A stretch of DNA of 64,000 nucleotides from Pseudomonadota bacterium (lineage in GTDB: Bacteria; Myxococcota_A; Polyangia; Polyangiales; Polyangiaceae), in assembly GCA_023423895.1 (NCBI GenBank), contig JAFAER010000126.1, positions 1-64,000 of the forward strand. Direction: 5' to 3'. Below the pieces are notes generated by a model. It saw only the letters and a list, made by a program, of their open reading frames with translations, ran no database searches and was not told where the DNA came from. Of the stretch, positions 9,026-17,234 are shown piece by piece (position 1 is the stretch's first letter; every line of letters begins with the position of its first letter). The position numbers and the translations under genes are program-made.

Positions 9026-10000
9026 TCACGCACGTGAATGGTGACGGGCCGACAGTCGGCGCACGGCCTCCTCCTCTTTCGTCGCGAAACGCCCGCGGAG
9101 CCCGGGTCGCCTCGGTCGTACGCGGATCGCCTCGCGCGCAGCGTCGTCGAAAGAGACGAGCCGCCCGTGTCCCGTGAGCGCCCAGAACCGCTCGTCACGC
9201 GGGAGCAGATCGCTCGTCAGGCCGAGCACGAGCTCACGCGCGAGGCGATAGTCGGCGCTCGTCACGAGCGCGAGCCACATCGCCGAGAGACGTGGCGTCA
9301 GCACAGGTACATCGACGCTGAGGATTCGCCGTCCGTCGAGAGCAGACACGCGCATGAGTAGGTCGCGAGCGCTGAGGCTCTCCGGACCTGGTATGTCGAA
9401 GCTCTCGCTGTGCTCGAGGCGTAGCCGTCGCGAGTCGAGCAGCGCCTGCACGACGTCCGCGAGCGCGATCGGTCGGCTCCGCGAAGCGAGCCATCGCGGC
9501 AGGATCATGAACGGCAAGCGGAGCGCGAGGTCGCGCACGATCTGGAACGACGCGCTCCCTGCGCCGACGATCATCGACGCGCGGAGCTCGATCGTCGGCA
9601 CGCTGCCGGAGCGGAGGATCTCGCCGACCTCGAGCCGGCTCGCGAGGTGTGGAGAGCACTCGCCGCTCGGGGCGACGCCGCCGAGGTAGATGATCCGGCG
9701 GACTCCGCTCGCGGCAGCAGCACGGGCGAGCTCGGCGGCCGCGGCACGCTCGGCCGAGCGGAAGTCGTGCTCGCCGCGGCTGCCCATGCTGTGCACGAGG
9801 TAGTAGACGCACTCGACGCCCTCGAGCGCCGGTCGGAGCGTCGCCGGCCGCGTGACGTCGCACCTGACCCATTCGAGCTGCGCGTTCGCCGACGTTGGCG
9901 CCGTCCTTCGCGACGCCGCGCGGACGTGCTCGCCCTCAGCGAGCAGCGCCGGGACGAGCGCCCTTCCGACGAATCCGGTCGCGCCGAGGACGAGGACCAC
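9026..10000 (-). CDS. NAD(P)-binding atypical SDR / nucleoside-sugar epimerase-like
   Basis: The 324-residue protein opens VLVLGATGFVGRALVPALL, a GxxGxxG dinucleotide-binding motif of atypical short-chain dehydrogenases. Later elements fit the family: VRCDVTRPATLRPALEGVE, then VYYLVHSMGSRGEHDF, then RRIIYLGGVAP. The typical YxxxK catalytic pair is not obvious at the expected place; this is common in atypical SDRs of the NmrA/NDUFA9 type, which bind the cofactor but often have unknown substrates. The C-terminal third (IPGPESLSARDLL onward) fits the substrate domain. The start is GTG at 10000. The gene points away from the iron-uptake operon that begins about 130 bp to its right. Confidence 0.82.
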   Translation of the reverse strand: MVLVLGATGFVGRALVPALLAEGEHVRAASRRTAPTSANAQLEWVRCDVTRPATLRPALEGVECVYYLVHSMGSRGEHDFRSAERAAAAELARAAAASGVRRIIYLGGVAPSGECSPHLASRLEVGEILRSGSVPTIELRASMIVGAGSASFQIVRDLALRLPFMILPRWLASRSRPIALADVVQALLDSRRLRLEHSESFDIPGPESLSARDLLMRVSALDGRRILSVDVPVLTPRLSAMWLALVTSADYRLARELVLGLTSDLLPRDERFWALTGHGRLVSFDDAAREAIRVRPRRPGLRGRFATKEEEAVRRLSARHHSRA

Positions 10001-10131
10001 GGCGCTCGTCGTCGCAAGATACGCGCCTCTTGACCGCCGCGCTCGGCGTGGTCGAGCCCGCTTGGCCGACGATGTCGGACCCGCATTTTCCGTGGCTGCG
10101 ACGCGTTTCGGAGGCTCCGAGCCGGAGCGTC

Positions 10132-10160
10132 TTGCATTTGAGATTGAAAATCATTATCAA
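10132..10160 (+). promoter_or_regulatory. sigma-70 type promoter with overlapping Fur box
   Basis: Positions 10140-10158 read GAGATTGAAAATCATTATC, matching 16 of 19 bases of the classical Fur consensus. A -35-like TTGCAT (10132-10137) and a -10-like TATCAA (10155-10160) are spaced 17 bp apart, so a bound Fur dimer would cover the -10 region. Transcription would then start near 10167. This explains why the receptor is better started at 10193 than at the ATG at 10163, which would leave no leader. The AT-rich run stands out from its GC-rich surroundings. Confidence 0.75.
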
Positions 10161-10192
10161 CAATGCCGCAGGGAGGGGCGGGTCTGGAATGC

Positions 10193-12835
10193 ATGCATCG
10201 TTCTCGTGGCCGTTTCCCATCTCGCTCGGCTGCACCGTCGTGGCGCGCGCGGCTCCCAGCGCCTCGCGGTGCCGTCATCGTCGCCGCGCTTGCCGGCGGC
10301 TGTTCGCTCGCGAGCGCGCCTGCGTTTGCTCAATCGCAGCCTCCCGCTGCCGGCGATCATCCCGCGACGATCGTTCCGCCTCAGCTCACGGAGCCGGCGG
10401 AGGCCGACTACCCAGAATCCGAGCGCGCGCAGGGACGTGACGCGCGCGTCGTCCTTCGGCTCGACGTCGACGCGGAAGGGCGCGTCGCTCGAGCCGTCGT
10501 TCACGAGTCGGCGGGCGCAGCGTTCGACGAGTCGGCCCGCGCCGCGGCTTTTCGGCTTCGCTTTCTGCCGGCCCGGCGAGGCGAGCGCGCCATCGCGGCG
10601 CGCATCCTCCATCGCTTCGACTTCCGGCTCGCCGATCCGGCACCGGCTGCGGGCAGCGCGGTCTCGGTCGTCGTGCCCGGCGATGGTGCTCCGGTCGTCG
10701 GGACCTCGTCGGCTGCACCCGGCACGAGCCAGGCCGCGACGACGGTGGCCGAGCCATCTCGCACACAGACAACCGAGACAACCGGGGCATCCGAGCCTGC
10801 GGAGGTGAGGGTACAAGGGGCGTCGGACGCCGATCGCCTTCGCGGCTCCGCGATGGCGGTCAAGGTCATCGAGACGAAACATGCAAAGCGCGAGTCCGCC
10901 GATATGGGCGAGGTGCTCGCACGCACCGAAGGCATCAGCGTGCAGCGCGGTGGCGGGCTCGGCTCGTCGATGCGCTTTTCGCTGAACGGCCTCACCGACG
11001 ACCAGGTTCGTTTCTTCCTCGACGGCATACCGCTCGAGCTCGCTGGCTATCCGTGGGGCATCGCCAACGTCCCCGTGAACCTCGTCAAACGCGTCGAGGT
11101 CTATCGCGGTGTCGTCCCCATCCGCTTCGGCGCGGACGCGCTCGGCGGAGCCGTCAACGTCGTCACCGACCCCGAGGTTCGCGGAACGCACGGCGGCGCC
11201 TCGTACCAGATCGGATCGTTCGGGACTCACCGTGCGACCGCTGCGGTCCACACGCACGATCCGCAAACCGGGCTCTTCGCGCGCGCGAGCGGATTCTGGG
11301 ACAAGGCCGAAAACGACTACCCGGTTCAGGTCCACGTCGCCGACCGCGAAGGCAGGCTCCGGCCCGCGACGGTCGATCGATTCCACGACGCGTACGGCGC
11401 GTACGGCGCCAATGCCGAAGTGGGATTCGTCCGCAAGCCGTGGGCGAAGAAGCTCCTGGTCCGCGCGTTCGTCACCGAATACGCGAAAGACCTCCAGAAC
11501 AACCCCGTGATGACCGTGCCGTACGGCGATGTGACGTACGAGCGGCTCAGTAGCGGACTCTCGGCGCGGTACGAGCACACGCTCGGTCGCAAGTTCCCGG
11601 TCGACGGGATCGTCGGATACACGTTCAACCAGACGAACTTCCGCGATCTCGGGACGTGCGCCTACGACTGGTTCGGCAGCTGCTACCGTCCGCGGCCCCA
11701 GCCCGGCGAGATCGAGCCCAAGCCGCGCGATCAGGTCGTCTGGGACAAGACGACGTACGCCCGCATGAACTTCGGGTGGAACGTCTCGCCGGAGCACTCG
11801 CTCAAGCTCTCGCTCGCGCCGACGTACGTGACGCGCACGGGGGACGAGCGACGGCAGCTCGATCCGACCGCGCTCGATCCGCAGACTGCCGACCGGAGCC
11901 TCTTCTCGTTCGTGTCGGGCATCGAGCAGACGAGCAGCTTCGTCGACGGGCAGCTCGAGAACATCGCCTTCATAAAGGACTATCTCCAGCTCGCCCGCGC
12001 GCAGGAAGCGCTGATCGGCAGCAACACGTTCCGGGATCTGAGCCGCGACACGCATCGGCTCGGGTTCGGCGACTCGCTCCGCTATCGGTTCCTCTCGTGG
12101 CTCTACGGAAAGATTTCGTACGAGTGGGCGACGCGACTGCCGAGCACGTACGAGACGTTCGGTGACGGTGTCCTCGTCGTCGAGAACATCACGCTCGAAC
12201 CGGAGACGAGCCACAACGGGAACGTCGGTCTGGCCGTCGACGCCCGAAATACCGGGTACGGCGACTTCCGGGTCGATACCAACGGATTCATCCGGTCGGC
12301 GGACAACCTCATCGTCCTTCTCGGGAACGAGCGGGCGTTCAGCTACCAGAACGTCTACGGCGCCCGCGCGGTCGGGATCGAGGCGTCATCGGGTTGGACG
12401 TCGCCTGGTGAATATCTCTCGCTCAACGGGAACGTCACCTATCAGGACTTCAGGAATACCGAAGACAAGGGGACGTTTGCTTCGTTCGAGGGGGATCGTA
12501 TTCCCAATCGGCCCTACTTCTTCGCGAACGGGTCGGCGCGCCTCTTGTTACGCAGGCTCGCGTCCAGCCGCGACGAGATCTCGTTCGTCTGGAACACGCG
12601 CTACGTGCACGAATTCTTCCGGAGCTGGGAGAGCGCCGGATCCCGTGCGTACAAGCCGACCGTCCCGGCGCAGCTCCTCCACGCGGCCGCGCTCACCTAT
12701 CTCACGCGAACCGACGCATTCACCATCAGCTTCACCGGCGAGGTTCAGAACCTCACCGACCGACGAGCGTTCGACTTCTTCGGCGTCCAGCGTCCGGGGA
12801 GGGCCTTCTATTTCAAGACCACGCTGGAGCTCTGA
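10193..12835 (+). CDS. TonB-dependent siderophore receptor with N-terminal TonB-like domain (MxcH-like)
   Basis: This 880-residue outer-membrane receptor starts at ATG 10193, after GGGAGGGG and the predicted transcription start. A signal peptide ends near AFAQS. Residues about 60-146 (ADYPESERAQGRDARVVLRLD through FDESARAAAFRLRFLPARRG) are a TonB C-terminal domain, the part that normally belongs to the energy transducer. A linker leads to a plug domain with ISVQRGGGLGSSMRFSLNG, LDGIPLEL and VEVYRGVVPIRFGADALGGAVNVVT. A beta-barrel follows and ends in an aromatic-type terminus (FYFKTTLEL). This fused architecture is known from MxcH-type receptors of myxobacteria. The Fur box indicates iron repression. 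It probably imports a ferric siderophore; the ligand cannot be read from sequence. Confidence 0.9.
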   Translation: MHRSRGRFPSRSAAPSWRARLPAPRGAVIVAALAGGCSLASAPAFAQSQPPAAGDHPATIVPPQLTEPAEADYPESERAQGRDARVVLRLDVDAEGRVARAVVHESAGAAFDESARAAAFRLRFLPARRGERAIAARILHRFDFRLADPAPAAGSAVSVVVPGDGAPVVGTSSAAPGTSQAATTVAEPSRTQTTETTGASEPAEVRVQGASDADRLRGSAMAVKVIETKHAKRESADMGEVLARTEGISVQRGGGLGSSMRFSLNGLTDDQVRFFLDGIPLELAGYPWGIANVPVNLVKRVEVYRGVVPIRFGADALGGAVNVVTDPEVRGTHGGASYQIGSFGTHRATAAVHTHDPQTGLFARASGFWDKAENDYPVQVHVADREGRLRPATVDRFHDAYGAYGANAEVGFVRKPWAKKLLVRAFVTEYAKDLQNNPVMTVPYGDVTYERLSSGLSARYEHTLGRKFPVDGIVGYTFNQTNFRDLGTCAYDWFGSCYRPRPQPGEIEPKPRDQVVWDKTTYARMNFGWNVSPEHSLKLSLAPTYVTRTGDERRQLDPTALDPQTADRSLFSFVSGIEQTSSFVDGQLENIAFIKDYLQLARAQEALIGSNTFRDLSRDTHRLGFGDSLRYRFLSWLYGKISYEWATRLPSTYETFGDGVLVVENITLEPETSHNGNVGLAVDARNTGYGDFRVDTNGFIRSADNLIVLLGNERAFSYQNVYGARAVGIEASSGWTSPGEYLSLNGNVTYQDFRNTEDKGTFASFEGDRIPNRPYFFANGSARLLLRRLASSRDEISFVWNTRYVHEFFRSWESAGSRAYKPTVPAQLLHAAALTYLTRTDAFTISFTGEVQNLTDRRAFDFFGVQRPGRAFYFKTTLEL

Positions 12836-12850
12836 ACGAGGAATGAAATC

Positions 12851-14134
12851 ATGAATCATCTGGTTGCGAGCGTTCTCCGCAAGACCCACGTCGTAGCATT
12901 GCTGGTGATGGCCGCTGTTGCCGGGTGCGACAGCGACTCCTCGTCGAGCTCCCCGGGAGACACCCCCGACGGCAACACGGGCGACGGCGGCGCGGGTAAC
13001 GGCAAATCGACCTACATCCTTGGCTCGGTCACGATCGATGCCGACGGAAACCGCAAGACCTATGTCCAGTCCATCCCCACGCTCGAGAGCGGCTCGTACG
13101 ACAACAAGAACGCGCTCGAGATCGCCGGCAACGGCATCGTGACGACCCATGGCGACGCGGTCTTCGTCGGCCTCGCCGAGGAGCCATCGTGGGTCCGCTA
13201 TTCCGTCGACCAGAACGGCAAGTTCACCGAGACGGGGCGCCTCAGCTTCATGAACTACGGCGTCCCATACATCGACTTCGGCAACACGATCGTCGACGGT
13301 GAGACGGCCGTATCGGTCCTGACCGGGCCGAAGGTCGCCGTCATCTGGAACCCGACGACGATGACCATCACCGGCGAGGTCGATCTCACGTTCCTCCAGA
13401 AGGAGGGCTACGAGCTCGAGGTGTGGACGACGACGTCGCATGACGGCCTCGTCTACATCCCGGGCCGCTACGCGGACTGGACCGGCGGGCGCATCTTCCC
13501 GGGCGTCTCGCTCTCGATCCTCGACCCGAAGGCGAAGGAGATCAAGGCGACCGTCACGGACGACCGCTGCGCGAGCGGTGGCCGGATCGTCTTCGACAAG
13601 GACGGCTACGGCTACGTCATGGGCGACGGCCGCACCTACTCGGACAAGATGTTCGCGAGGGCCGCGGGAGGAACTGCGAAGGAGAACTGCCTTCTCCGGA
13701 TCGCACCGGGCCAGACGACGTTCGAGAAGGACTACTTCTTCACGATTCCGTCTTTGACGGGTGGGCCCGAGTCGATCTCGGAGCTCGACACTCCGCTGCA
13801 GGGAAGCGGCACCGCGTTCGTGAAGATGTTCCACGAGGACAAGCTGCCGGACGGGATGGAGCCGGTGGACTTCAAGTTCTGGGACGAGTCGGCCCACAAG
13901 CTCTGGCGCATCGACCTCGGTAACCCGCCGACGGCCAAGGAGGTCGAAGGTGCACCGTTCGCTGCGATCGGCTTCACCGCGGTCGCGCTCGACGGGAAGT
14001 TCTATTCCGGCGAGAGCCCGGACAAGGGCGCGACGAGCGACGTCTACGAGACCGACCCCGCCACGAACAAGGCCGCGATCAAGTTCAAGACCGAGGGCTA
14101 CTTCTACGGTGTCTTCAAGGTCGATGTGAAGTAG
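12851..14134 (+). CDS. MxcI-like lipoprotein (propeller-like) of iron operon
   Basis: The 427-residue protein has a lipoprotein signal (VVALLVMAAVAGC, lipid-modified Cys at about 26), then a low-complexity Ser/Asp/Gly linker. The rest is strand-rich with recurring Gly/Trp/Asp turns (YILGSVTIDADGNRKTYVQ, VAVIWNPTTMTITGEVDL, RIVFDKDGYGYVMGDG), suggesting a propeller or similar repeat fold. It starts 15 bp after the receptor gene and ends 13 bp before a PepSY gene, so it is in the same operon. In myxochelin loci a gene called mxcI follows the receptor gene mxcH, and this protein is probably of that type. The function of MxcI is not established. It may help capture or release the ferric siderophore at the cell surface. 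Confidence 0.7.
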   Translation: MNHLVASVLRKTHVVALLVMAAVAGCDSDSSSSSPGDTPDGNTGDGGAGNGKSTYILGSVTIDADGNRKTYVQSIPTLESGSYDNKNALEIAGNGIVTTHGDAVFVGLAEEPSWVRYSVDQNGKFTETGRLSFMNYGVPYIDFGNTIVDGETAVSVLTGPKVAVIWNPTTMTITGEVDLTFLQKEGYELEVWTTTSHDGLVYIPGRYADWTGGRIFPGVSLSILDPKAKEIKATVTDDRCASGGRIVFDKDGYGYVMGDGRTYSDKMFARAAGGTAKENCLLRIAPGQTTFEKDYFFTIPSLTGGPESISELDTPLQGSGTAFVKMFHEDKLPDGMEPVDFKFWDESAHKLWRIDLGNPPTAKEVEGAPFAAIGFTAVALDGKFYSGESPDKGATSDVYETDPATNKAAIKFKTEGYFYGVFKVDVK

Positions 14135-14147
14135 TGAGGCGAACGCC

Positions 14148-15389
14148 GTGACCGCATCGTCCGTCAAGACATGGCACTGGATTCACAAGTGGACCAGCCT
14201 GGTCTGCACGATCTTCGCGCTGCTCCTGTGCATCACCGGGCTTCCGCTGATCTTCATTCACGAGATCGACCACGCTCTCGGGAATACGACGGACCCTCCG
14301 GAGCTGACGGCTGACGAAGCCGCCGAGGTGGCTCGCCTCGGCGGTCGGCCGCGCATCGACGACATGATCGAAGATGCGCGGAGGCGGAAGCCCGGTCACT
14401 CCGTGAAGTTTCTATCGCACGACGATGACGAGAAGGACCGCTACTACGTCAGTCTCGGGGAGACGCCGGACGCGGTTCAGACCTCCGCGGTCTACGCGTA
14501 CGACGGACGCACCGGAAAGATGTTGAGCGAATATCCGCTCGACGAGGGCGTGATGAGGGTCATTCTCCGGTTGCACATCGACCTGTTCGCTGGTCTCCCT
14601 GGGATGCTCTTCCTCGGCGCGATGGGGCTCGTCCTCGTCGCGTCGATCGTGTCCGGCGTCGTGCTCTACGGGCCGTACATGCGGAAGCTCGTCTTCGGGT
14701 CCATCCGCACGCGCCGGGCCGCACGCCTCTTGTGGCTCGACGTGCACAACCTGATCGGCATCGTGACGCTCGGATGGTTCATGATCGTGAGCATCACGGG
14801 CGTCATCAACACGCTGTCGAGGCCCATCTTCGAACGCTGGCAGGCGACCCACCTCGCGGAGATGCTGGCGCCGTATCGCGCGGAGGCGACGCCGCCGGAG
14901 AGCCGGTCGAACGCAGCTGCCGGCGAGCGTCCGGTCGTCGAAGGCGCCACGCAGCGCGCGCTCGAATCGGCGCTCGCGCACGTGCCGAACAGCGAGCTCA
15001 GCTTCATGGCTTTCCCTGGCAATCCGTTCGCGGGACCTCGCCAGTACGTGGCCTTCCTTCGCGGGGACACTCCACTTCGCGAGAAGCTGCTGACCCCGGT
15101 GCTGCTCGACGCCCAGGACGGCCGCGTGCTGGATACGCGCGAGCTGCCGACATACGTCCTCGCGCTCCTGGTCTCGCAGCCGCTCCACTTCGGCGACTAC
15201 GGCGGCACTCCGCTCAAGATCGTCTGGCTGGTGCTCGACCTGATGTCGATCGTGGTGCTCGGCTCGGGGCTCTATCTGTGGCTCCGGAAGAGGACCGCGT
15301 CGGCGGAGGCCTGGCGCTCGCCGCTCGCACCGACCTCGGCTTCCGAGGCCGCCGTGGCCGCTGCGTCGGCCGTGGAGGAGGCCTCGTGA
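14148..15389 (+). CDS. PepSY-domain membrane protein of iron-uptake operon
   Basis: The 413-residue protein starts at GTG 14148. It has the PepSY-associated transmembrane architecture: a first helix after WHWIHKWTSLVCTIFALLL, a periplasmic PepSY segment (DRYYVSLGETPDAVQTSAVYAYDGRTGKML), two central helices around LHIDLFAGLPGMLFLGAMGLVLV and VHNLIGIVTLGWFMIVSITG, a second periplasmic segment, and a last helix (LVLDLMSIVVLGSGLYLWLRKR). Histidines lie at helix ends (WHWIH, LHIDL, VHNL), as in family members thought to bind haem or reduce ferric siderophores. Proteins of this type are usually iron-regulated, which fits the Fur box upstream of the operon. It overlaps the next gene by 4 bp. Confidence 0.88.
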   Translation: MTASSVKTWHWIHKWTSLVCTIFALLLCITGLPLIFIHEIDHALGNTTDPPELTADEAAEVARLGGRPRIDDMIEDARRRKPGHSVKFLSHDDDEKDRYYVSLGETPDAVQTSAVYAYDGRTGKMLSEYPLDEGVMRVILRLHIDLFAGLPGMLFLGAMGLVLVASIVSGVVLYGPYMRKLVFGSIRTRRAARLLWLDVHNLIGIVTLGWFMIVSITGVINTLSRPIFERWQATHLAEMLAPYRAEATPPESRSNAAAGERPVVEGATQRALESALAHVPNSELSFMAFPGNPFAGPRQYVAFLRGDTPLREKLLTPVLLDAQDGRVLDTRELPTYVLALLVSQPLHFGDYGGTPLKIVWLVLDLMSIVVLGSGLYLWLRKRTASAEAWRSPLAPTSASEAAVAAASAVEEAS

Positions 15390-15613
15390 ACGACGCCGAC
15401 CGCACGTCGTCGCAGGCAGTCCGCAAGGACCTGACGACGCGACAGATCTGGGGCATGCCGATCGTGCTCACGGTCTCGAGCTCGGTCGCGCTCGTCATCG
15501 GTCTCCTGGCCGACGGCCTGGCCGACGTCGTCGCGTACGTCGGCCTTGGGATCCCCATCGTGGTCGCCGGATGGCACATCCTCCGCGCGATGCGCGGCGC
15601 AGGCGCCCGCTGA
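15386..15613 (+). CDS. small two-helix membrane protein
   Basis: This 75-residue protein starts at a GTG that overlaps the PepSY stop codon (GTGA). The N-terminal 20 residues are polar. Two hydrophobic stretches follow: WGMPIVLTVSSSVALVIGLLA, then VVAYVGLGIPIVVAGWHILRA. The short linker between them suggests a helical hairpin with both ends on the same side. Small proteins like this often end PepSY/iron-reductase operons. The translational coupling suggests it works with the PepSY protein, perhaps as an accessory subunit. No family name is claimed. Confidence 0.75.
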   Translation: MNDADRTSSQAVRKDLTTRQIWGMPIVLTVSSSVALVIGLLADGLADVVAYVGLGIPIVVAGWHILRAMRGAGAR

Positions 15614-15924
15614 GCCGCGCGCAGAGCTCGTTCTCGCTGTTGAACGGGCGGCGTCTTCTCGCACGCCGTCGGCGCCGCGATCTGCCATCGACGATCGTCG
15701 TCTCTCGCACGCCGGCGAAGTCGGGATCGAGAATTTGAACAGGGAGAGCGGGAGGCGGGCCAGCGAGAAATCGCGCAGCGATTCCTGAGGGGCGACGAGG
15801 TGCCAGGTTGCGAGGGAGACGAGACCCCTCCCTGTCTCCCGTTCAAGTTTCTCTCGACCGCGCGTCAGCGAGGACAGCAGCGCTGCGCGCGGTCAGATAC
15901 GACGGCGGCGAGCCGGGCGAGCCG
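15614..15924. other. 311-bp intergenic region
   Basis: No credible gene is seen in this gap, which lies between convergent genes: the iron operon and the CsgA-like SDR. It holds the imperfect inverted repeat described at 15728-15856. No T-rich terminator was found at either edge. Confidence 0.6.
15728..15856. repeat. imperfect inverted repeat in intergenic gap
   Basis: The left arm CGAGAATTTGAAC (15728-15740) and the right arm GTTCAAGTTTCTCTCG (15841-15856) are imperfect reverse complements. Each arm is joined on its inner side by a gggag/ctccc-rich run. An internal hairpin GGGAGAC...GTCTCCC lies just inside the right arm. AT-containing arms flanking a GC-rich centre of about 100 bp look like a small MITE-like or REP-like element. 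Other genomic copies would be needed to establish that. Confidence 0.35.
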
Positions 15925-16605
15925 TCACCACGGGATGTCTTGGCCGTCGTAGTTCAAGAAGACCGGGCCGCTCGACCGCTCGACGCCGTCGATGACCGTG
16001 CGCATTCCCTCGACCGACGCTTGCGGCGAGAGCGGCGCGTTCGGGCCACCCATGTCCGTGTGGACCCAGCCGGGATGGAGCGCGGCGACCGCGATCCCCA
16101 TCGGCACGATGTCCTTACCGAGCAAGTGCACCGCAGAGTTCAGCGCAGCCTTCGACGATCGGTAGATGTATTCGCCGCCACCGGTGTCCACGCCGAACGA
16201 GGCCATATTCGTCGAGACGAAGACCACCTTGGGGGACGTCGCTCGCAGGAGGTTCTGCAGCAGCGCCTCCGTCAGCTTGATGGGCGCGATCGCGTTGACG
16301 AGCAGCGTGTCCGTCCACGACGCCACGTCCAGCGTCGAGAGCACCTGACCACGACCCCGCGCGCCGTAGACGCCAGCGTTGTTGATGAGCAAATCGAGCG
16401 GTCCAGTGAGGCTCGCCGCGAATGGCGCGAAGCTCGTCGTCTCTCGCATGTCGAGTTGCTCGATGCGGACGTCGAGCTTCTTCAGCTCATCCGCTTCTCG
16501 CGGGTTCCGGCACGTCGCCGTGACCGTCCAACCTGCCGCAACGTACTGCCGCACGAACTCGAGACCCAATCCACGATTCGCGCCGGTCACCAACACGTGA
16601 GCCAT
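15925..16605 (-). CDS. C-factor/CsgA-like short-chain dehydrogenase
   Basis: The 226-residue protein is a classical SDR: MAHVLVTGANRGLGLEF (cofactor motif TGxxxGxG), then LLINNAGVYG, then the catalytic Ser in FVSTNMAS and the YxxxK pair in YIYRSSK. The C-terminus HPGWVHTDMGG, then a VEGMRTVIDG segment, and an end reading YDGQDIPW closely follow the pattern I know from CsgA (C-factor) of Myxococcus. CsgA is needed for fruiting-body development. The catalytic triad is intact, so it may be an active dehydrogenase whatever its developmental role. The start ATG at 16605 was chosen because the family begins there; upstream sequence in frame is non-homologous. Many bacteria have C-factor-like SDRs, so a developmental role is only a possibility. 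Confidence 0.88.
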   Translation of the reverse strand: MAHVLVTGANRGLGLEFVRQYVAAGWTVTATCRNPREADELKKLDVRIEQLDMRETTSFAPFAASLTGPLDLLINNAGVYGARGRGQVLSTLDVASWTDTLLVNAIAPIKLTEALLQNLLRATSPKVVFVSTNMASFGVDTGGGEYIYRSSKAALNSAVHLLGKDIVPMGIAVAALHPGWVHTDMGGPNAPLSPQASVEGMRTVIDGVERSSGPVFLNYDGQDIPW

Positions 16606-16805
16606 TCGAAGCCAACCTCCTCGGGGCGCGCACCTCGATCGACGCGATGTCACGACTCGGACATCGCGATGGAAAGAGGTCGGGCCGCGCTCGGGTGGAT
16701 CTCCGGATCCGTGCTTTTTGATCACCCGATCGTCGTTCCCGCGGGCGTGGAGATCGCGGAGTCGCGAACGACGTGACGGGTCGAGGCAGAGCTTCGACGT
16801 ACGGA

Positions 16806-17171
16806 TCAGTTCCAGGCCGCGACGGGCCCGACGTCCATGCCGTCGTAGGTGTCGAGCCCGAGCTCCTCGGCGAGGTCGTAGAGCTCCATGTTGCGCCGAT
16901 GCAGCGTCTCCACTGTGTGCGTCTCGACTCGTTCGACGTGGAGGTAGAGCGTCTCCTGATCTTCGTCGTCGCCGTCCGGCCGAAGGATGCCGACGTAGCG
17001 ATAGCCGCGGGCTTCGAGCTCCTGACCTGCGCGTTCCAGCTTGGCTTGGTCCTTGTCGGTGAAGAAGTATCCCCAGAGCATGTCGCCATCGATGGGCCAC
17101 TCGGTGTTCGAGCGAATGCTCGCGAACATCTCCTCGAGCACCGAGCGGTCGATCCGATCCTCTTGTTCCAT
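16806..17171 (-). CDS. RraB-like (regulator of ribonuclease E activity B) domain protein
   Basis: The 121-residue acidic protein has no signal or membrane segment. Key features are DGDMLWGYFFTDKDQAKLE (about 27-46), ARGYRYVGILRPDGDDEDQE in the middle, and a C-terminal helix and tail ELYDLAEELGLDTYDGMDVG. This pattern of W-YFF, then a Y-x-G core, then LA-xx-GLdtYDGmdVGPv is that of the RraB/RnaseE-inhibitor fold. In gamma-proteobacteria RraB binds RNase E and lowers its activity. Here the target is not known. The gene stands alone, flanked by unrelated genes on the same strand. Confidence 0.82.
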   Translation of the reverse strand: MEQEDRIDRSVLEEMFASIRSNTEWPIDGDMLWGYFFTDKDQAKLERAGQELEARGYRYVGILRPDGDDEDQETLYLHVERVETHTVETLHRRNMELYDLAEELGLDTYDGMDVGPVAAWN

Positions 17172-17234
17172 GGGCGCCGTCCGCGACGGATGTCACGCGA
17201 GTACGAGACGCGTGTCCAGAATCTTCGCGCCAGC

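Noticed and set aside
10163..10165. ATG at 10163 as receptor start
   Set aside because: It lies ahead of the expected transcription start (about 10167) and right after the Fur box, with no ribosome-binding site. The in-frame ATG at 10193 fits better.
10157..12214. Long open frame on the minus strand opposite the TonB receptor
   Set aside because: It covers a clear receptor gene with a signal peptide, plug and barrel, and the frame is rich in Arg/Glu with no family motif. Such open frames are a by-product of the high GC content.
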